64,000 bases of DNA, taken from Adiantum capillus-veneris (lineage: Eukaryota; Streptophyta; Polypodiopsida; Polypodiales; Pteridaceae). The stretch is from NCBI GenBank assembly GCA_014529385.2, contig CM043964.1:103115587-103179586 (forward strand), in the 5' to 3' direction. The first letter of the stretch is position 1, and every line of letters starts with the position of its first letter. Below are positions 60,628 to 64,000 of the stretch, in pieces. The notes below the pieces were generated by a model that saw nothing but the letters and a program-made list of their open reading frames with translations, had not been told where the DNA came from and ran no database searches. The position numbers were made by a program, and so were the translations under genes.

Positions 60628-61644
60628 ATGGATAATGCTCCTATGGTTCAGTCAACAACTATAGAATCCATAGATTCTATGGTTTCTAAAGTGCCCAAGA
60701 TGGATGATATTTCTATACTAGAGTCTAGTGTTGTGCAACTTGAGCAAGCTTCCAATAATGAGAACCAAGAAATCGATGCTTCAAAAATGCAACATACATC
60801 AAAAGAGGCTGAAAAGTCCACTCACGAGCTATTACCAATTGGTACTACGTCATGTAGCGTAGATGTTGAGAAATCCATGCTTACAATTATATTGGATTTA
60901 AATGGTCTATTGTTGAAACGTTCCCCTCAAACATCCTCACACCACAACTCAGTGCAAATGGATTCAAAAAGATATATTATTCTCAGGCTAGGTTGCATCC
61001 AATTATTGAAGACTATTTTACAGAGGTTTAATGTTGCAATTTGGTCGACAGCTACTAGGAATAATGTGTATCAAATCCTTGCAGCACTAAACAAGTTAGC
61101 TGAGGATACATTGCCTTTCTTTGCAATTTGGTCGCAAGATGTTTGCTACACCGCTCAAACTCAAAAATTGTTTAGACCCGACAATCCAAACGTTGAGGCA
61201 ATGTTCAAGCCTCTAGCCAAAATTGCCATGGGGTTTGAATGTGATCCACAAAGAACAGTGCTTATTGATGACTCTCCTTACAAGGGATGTATTTCACCAG
61301 CAAACAATTGCATTTTTCCACCACAATTTGATGCTGAGAAGATGGTTGACAATATTCTCTTGGAGGAGCTACTGCCATACTTGATTCAACTTGATGAGAG
61401 AAGGGATGTGCGTGATTTAATTGCTTCTAATCGTTATGGACAACCTATAGTGACAAATGATAGTGAATACAAACAAATCATGGAGTATTGGAAGCAGAAA
61501 AATGATGTTTGGTCAGCTAAGCTGTTCTTTACAAGAAGAATACTACCTGCAAAAGGTGACAGGGATGAAACTATCATTGAAAATGCAAGTGACACAAGCC
61601 ACCGCAATGAAATGAGAAGAGCCCACTTGATTCACTTGGTGTAA
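60628..61644 (+). CDS. FCP1/NIF-like HAD phosphatase, 3' end formed by repeat junction
   Basis: First ATG after the acceptor at 60611-60613 is 60628; the frame is open upstream, so this may be an internal exon. The N-terminal 75 residues are acidic and unstructured. The HAD domain has TIILDLNGLLLKRS (motif I, Asp-x-Asn, near residue 90), VAIWSTATRNN (motif II), MFKPLAKI (Lys) and VLIDDSPYKG (motif IV, near 213). It is a paralogue of the HAD half of the Ulp1 fusion at 13875-14438. After the domain come ASDTSHRNEMRR and the last seven codons (AHLIHLV, TAA), which fall inside the segment duplicated from 5820, so the native C-terminus has been replaced. Confidence 0.75.
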   Translation: MDNAPMVQSTTIESIDSMVSKVPKMDDISILESSVVQLEQASNNENQEIDASKMQHTSKEAEKSTHELLPIGTTSCSVDVEKSMLTIILDLNGLLLKRSPQTSSHHNSVQMDSKRYIILRLGCIQLLKTILQRFNVAIWSTATRNNVYQILAALNKLAEDTLPFFAIWSQDVCYTAQTQKLFRPDNPNVEAMFKPLAKIAMGFECDPQRTVLIDDSPYKGCISPANNCIFPPQFDAEKMVDNILLEELLPYLIQLDERRDVRDLIASNRYGQPIVTNDSEYKQIMEYWKQKNDVWSAKLFFTRRILPAKGDRDETIIENASDTSHRNEMRRAHLIHLV

Positions 61645-63321
61645 GCAAAAGAGGATATTCGGCTATACAACAATTTGTCTCATCCATCTTTGTTAAGAAG
61701 GGTATAAAATCCAAACTTTTACCATCAGCCTCAAGTGTTTGGAAAGAGAGGCTTCAGCTTAATGAGGCACAGGGAGACTATCTTGGACAGACCTTTCATA
61801 TTAAAGCAACTTACAGTGGTCATGGAGCAAACATAGCATATGATGAGTTCAATAATATTTTTATGGACCTGCAGATGTTACAGAAGAGAATGGTGGAGTT
61901 TTACAACATCACATTTGAAGAGTCACGAGGGGTATTACATTTTGTGTTAAAACTAGATGAGTGTGAGCTTGTTAAAGAGAAAAATCTAGAGCGTGTTACG
62001 ATTACTTTTTTGAAGAGAGCCCTCTCAAAGTGTCCCAGTGATGATCCTTTGTACTTTAGTGTTCAATAAGAATCTAACATATGGTGGCTTGGTGCGTTTG
62101 AGGTAAGCGAGATTCTCAGGTAAGCTCAAATGTTCACATCTACTTAAGTCTCATTTATTTTGTGTTGCAGGTAAAGAAAGAAGATCATGAGATTCTATAT
62201 TGGGTGTTCCATCGAACTTATATTCCGGAGGTGATTGATAGACAGACTAACCAGGGAGAGGTACTACGTCTAGATGGAAGGGGAGACTTTCAAGTTCAAT
62301 GGCATCTTGCAAGTGACCTCAAAACATTAAAATGCATGTATAATTTTGGAGTGGGTGCAATGGCAAAGTCGCCGTGTTTGTTCTGCATAGATCCTGCAAA
62401 GGTCATGGACCCAAAGTGGTGGAGAAAAGCTCCAACACGTCACATTGAGGACCCTGCTTTTCGATCGGTTTTGAAAATACCACTTGTGAATTTCCACATC
62501 TGTACAATGCATGCCCTTTGTACAATTGTGGAGAAATTGGTCTACTTATATATCGGGTTTACTTGGAAGATTAAGAACTCAGCAGAGCAACAAGTAGCCC
62601 TGCAGTGCTTAGAATTGGTATTGTCGGAAATGGGGCTTCATGGTGGCAATGTGAAAATCCAGCGGGATGAAAAGAGATCAACTGCTGAGAAGGATGTCCC
62701 ATGCAAACCATCCATCGGTGGGGTGAAGGCACGGAGGTTTTTATCTAAATCCCAAGGTACAAGAGATCCGAAGCTAACAAAACATGGAAAAATATATAAC
62801 ACATCTTACCTTAGCAAGGTAGAGTATCAAAGCTGGAAAAGGCTACATATTGTAGTCAAAGACCAAGAACCAACTACTTGTAACGCGAAGGCTGAGGTTT
62901 GGCGATCAATAGACATCCTTTTTTTTATGTGCGACAAAGATGACTAGTCACAAGGTGATATGAACAAGTTCAAGGAGAATCTCAACCTTCTCAAAAAATC
63001 ATTCAAGACAGCATGGACACACACCCAAATTACTCACTACATGGTATTATCGTGTATTTGATTCTATTTTATGTGCAACTATGTGAGTGTAAAACATTCT
63101 AACTAATATGTTTTCATATCCAGCACATCATCTTCAATCATTTACCATATTTTATACAAAAGTATGGGAACCCGGCAATATGGAATACCCAAGGGATGGA
63201 AAAGTCTCATTACATGGCGAGAAATGCTTATTTCAAGCACACACGACATGGTGGCTCTCGAATCAAGGCTAACAGTTTGAGAGAACTATTTGAATGGTTC
63301 TATCGTAGAATCATTCATTGA
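61623..63321 (+). pseudogene. Transposase-like gene, copy 2, 5'-truncated
   Basis: Exons correspond to copy 1: 61623-62102, 62171-63043 and 63124-63321. It keeps sequence lost in copy 1: the five bases near 61667, TGG at the site of the 7205 TAG, and the G near 63163, so exon 4 reads cleanly as PYFIQKYGNPAIWNTQGMEK and ends SLRELFEWFYRRIIH, TGA. It shares with copy 1 the TAA at 62067-62069 and the TAG at 62945-62947, which must predate the duplication or be tolerated. The 5' end is fused to the HAD exon. Confidence 0.6.
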
Positions 63322-63558
63322 ATGCAGGCAAAAGAAGTCTTGGCCTCTTCAGCAACAACACAAGCCATCAGACATTTACAACAACAAAAAGTTAAAAGAT
63401 CAATGGCATACAACAACTCCGGTGCTCGTGAAAGTCAAAGAAGGTGGAGAGAGACAATGGTGTATGTGAACCACAAGTGGAGAAAGATACTCTGAGTGGA
63501 TGACATTGTACAAAATTTATGTAATACATGATCTTATACAATTGCTACTTGAAGTGTA

Positions 63559-63988
63559 TCAAGATTTTGAAGGTTCAATTTTGTTTTTTGGCACATCACC
63601 CATGTAACGAATCATGAGATGTTTGCCATACTCTAAAAGTTTATCTGGGTTTTGTCTACCAAGAGCTAGTGCCATTGCTGTGCAAGTGTAGTAATACGCT
63701 GCCCGACCACCTGTATAGCCCGGGAAGTAACCAAAACAATCTCTAGCAAACACTTTGTCCACAAGGATGACTTTATCTGCACCTTTGGGCAGCACGGGTC
63801 CCACCCAAGAAGTGTGATAGTGTCTTGAATGTGTAAGTTGCTATTGAACCCTCTTGTGACATGGAATTGTTAAAAACTACTATCGACGACTCGCAAAGCT
63901 TTGAAAGGTACTGCGCTAGGGCCGCATCCCTTCCACGATACTCTCGAGTCTGCCGTCGAAGGAAGTCATCCTTGTCAGCAATCCAAGA
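63559..63988 (-). pseudogene. Last exon of the unknown minus-strand gene, copy 2
   Basis: Counterpart of 7750-8178. CAG at 63911-63913 replaces the copy-1 TAG, but an extra C near 63800 shifts the frame between FLGG and the PVLPKGADKV segment. Ends GDVPKNKIEPSKS and TGA at 63559-63561. The upstream exon lies beyond the window. Confidence 0.6.
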
Positions 63989-64000
63989 CTACACATATCA

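Larger units (their letters stand above)
61623..64000. repeat. Second copy of the left part of the large element (duplicate of 5820-8190)
   Basis: Direct repeat offset by about 55,808 bp, around 97-98% identical by eye, with a sharp left edge at CACTTGATTCACTTGGTGTAA (5821/61624). The copy continues to the window end. It lacks the left inverted repeat and first exon of the transposase-like gene. Confidence 0.9.

Overview
This window looks like repeat-rich nuclear DNA of a land plant with a large genome. The evidence is GT-AG introns, a Tat-lineage Ty3/gypsy element with a second plant-type RNase H domain, a chromovirus-type chromodomain, many GA/CT microsatellites, and FCP1/NIF-like HAD phosphatases of a D-x-N type that I associate with plants. 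A fern or other seed-free plant is my guess; nothing in the window fixes the clade. No ordinary housekeeping gene, rRNA or tRNA is apparent, and nearly every open frame belongs to, or travels with, a mobile or decayed invading element.

Layout. 1-0.96 kb: decayed chromovirus integrase tail and its 3' LTR. 1.25-3.07 kb: twelve copies of a 152-bp AT-rich tandem repeat, then a short gag-like start at 3.6 kb. 4.64-16.42 kb: the most interesting unit, bounded by 35-bp inverted repeats (34/35 identical) with TA at both outer ends. It carries five genes: a transposase-like pseudogene (+), an unknown gene (-), a histone H3/CenH3-like gene (+), a Ulp1 (SUMO-type) protease joined by spliced exons to a HAD phosphatase (+), and an unknown gene (-). 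The intergenic region before the H3-like gene is packed with microsatellites and four TACTAA..GGTGCGC-type hairpins. 17.8-19.8 kb: broken Ty3/gypsy integrase followed, unusually, by a protease-like domain. 19.8-24.4 kb: heavily decayed region with a D5/P4-type SF3 helicase and a 452-bp palindrome. 24.6-27.8 kb: a transposase-like gene with the QLDN..ENKN and GHTHEDID motifs. 27.9-32.6 and 44.9-60.5 kb: an extensive satellite built on the core TTGGACAAGTGGTGGACC in at least two higher-order forms (about 316 bp and 442 bp), split by a young 12.3-kb Tat-type LTR retrotransposon (32603-44942). 54.2-61.6 kb: genes embedded in the satellite (ParB/DGQHR-like protein, SET-domain pseudogene, HAD phosphatase). 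61.6 kb to the end: a second, same-orientation copy of the transposase-like module of the first element, fused at its left edge to the HAD exon.

How it may fit together (inference). Two neighbouring regions combine the same transposase-like module with cargo touching chromatin or phosphoprotein signalling: H3/CenH3-like, Ulp1 and HAD in the first; ParB-like, SET and HAD in the second. I read this as a family of large DNA transposons that carry eukaryotic chromatin-related genes. Many frames have in-frame TAG/TAA where the reading frame continues, which best fits C-to-T decay of methylated DNA, so most genes are pseudogenes. The H3-like and Ulp1-HAD frames are the least damaged.
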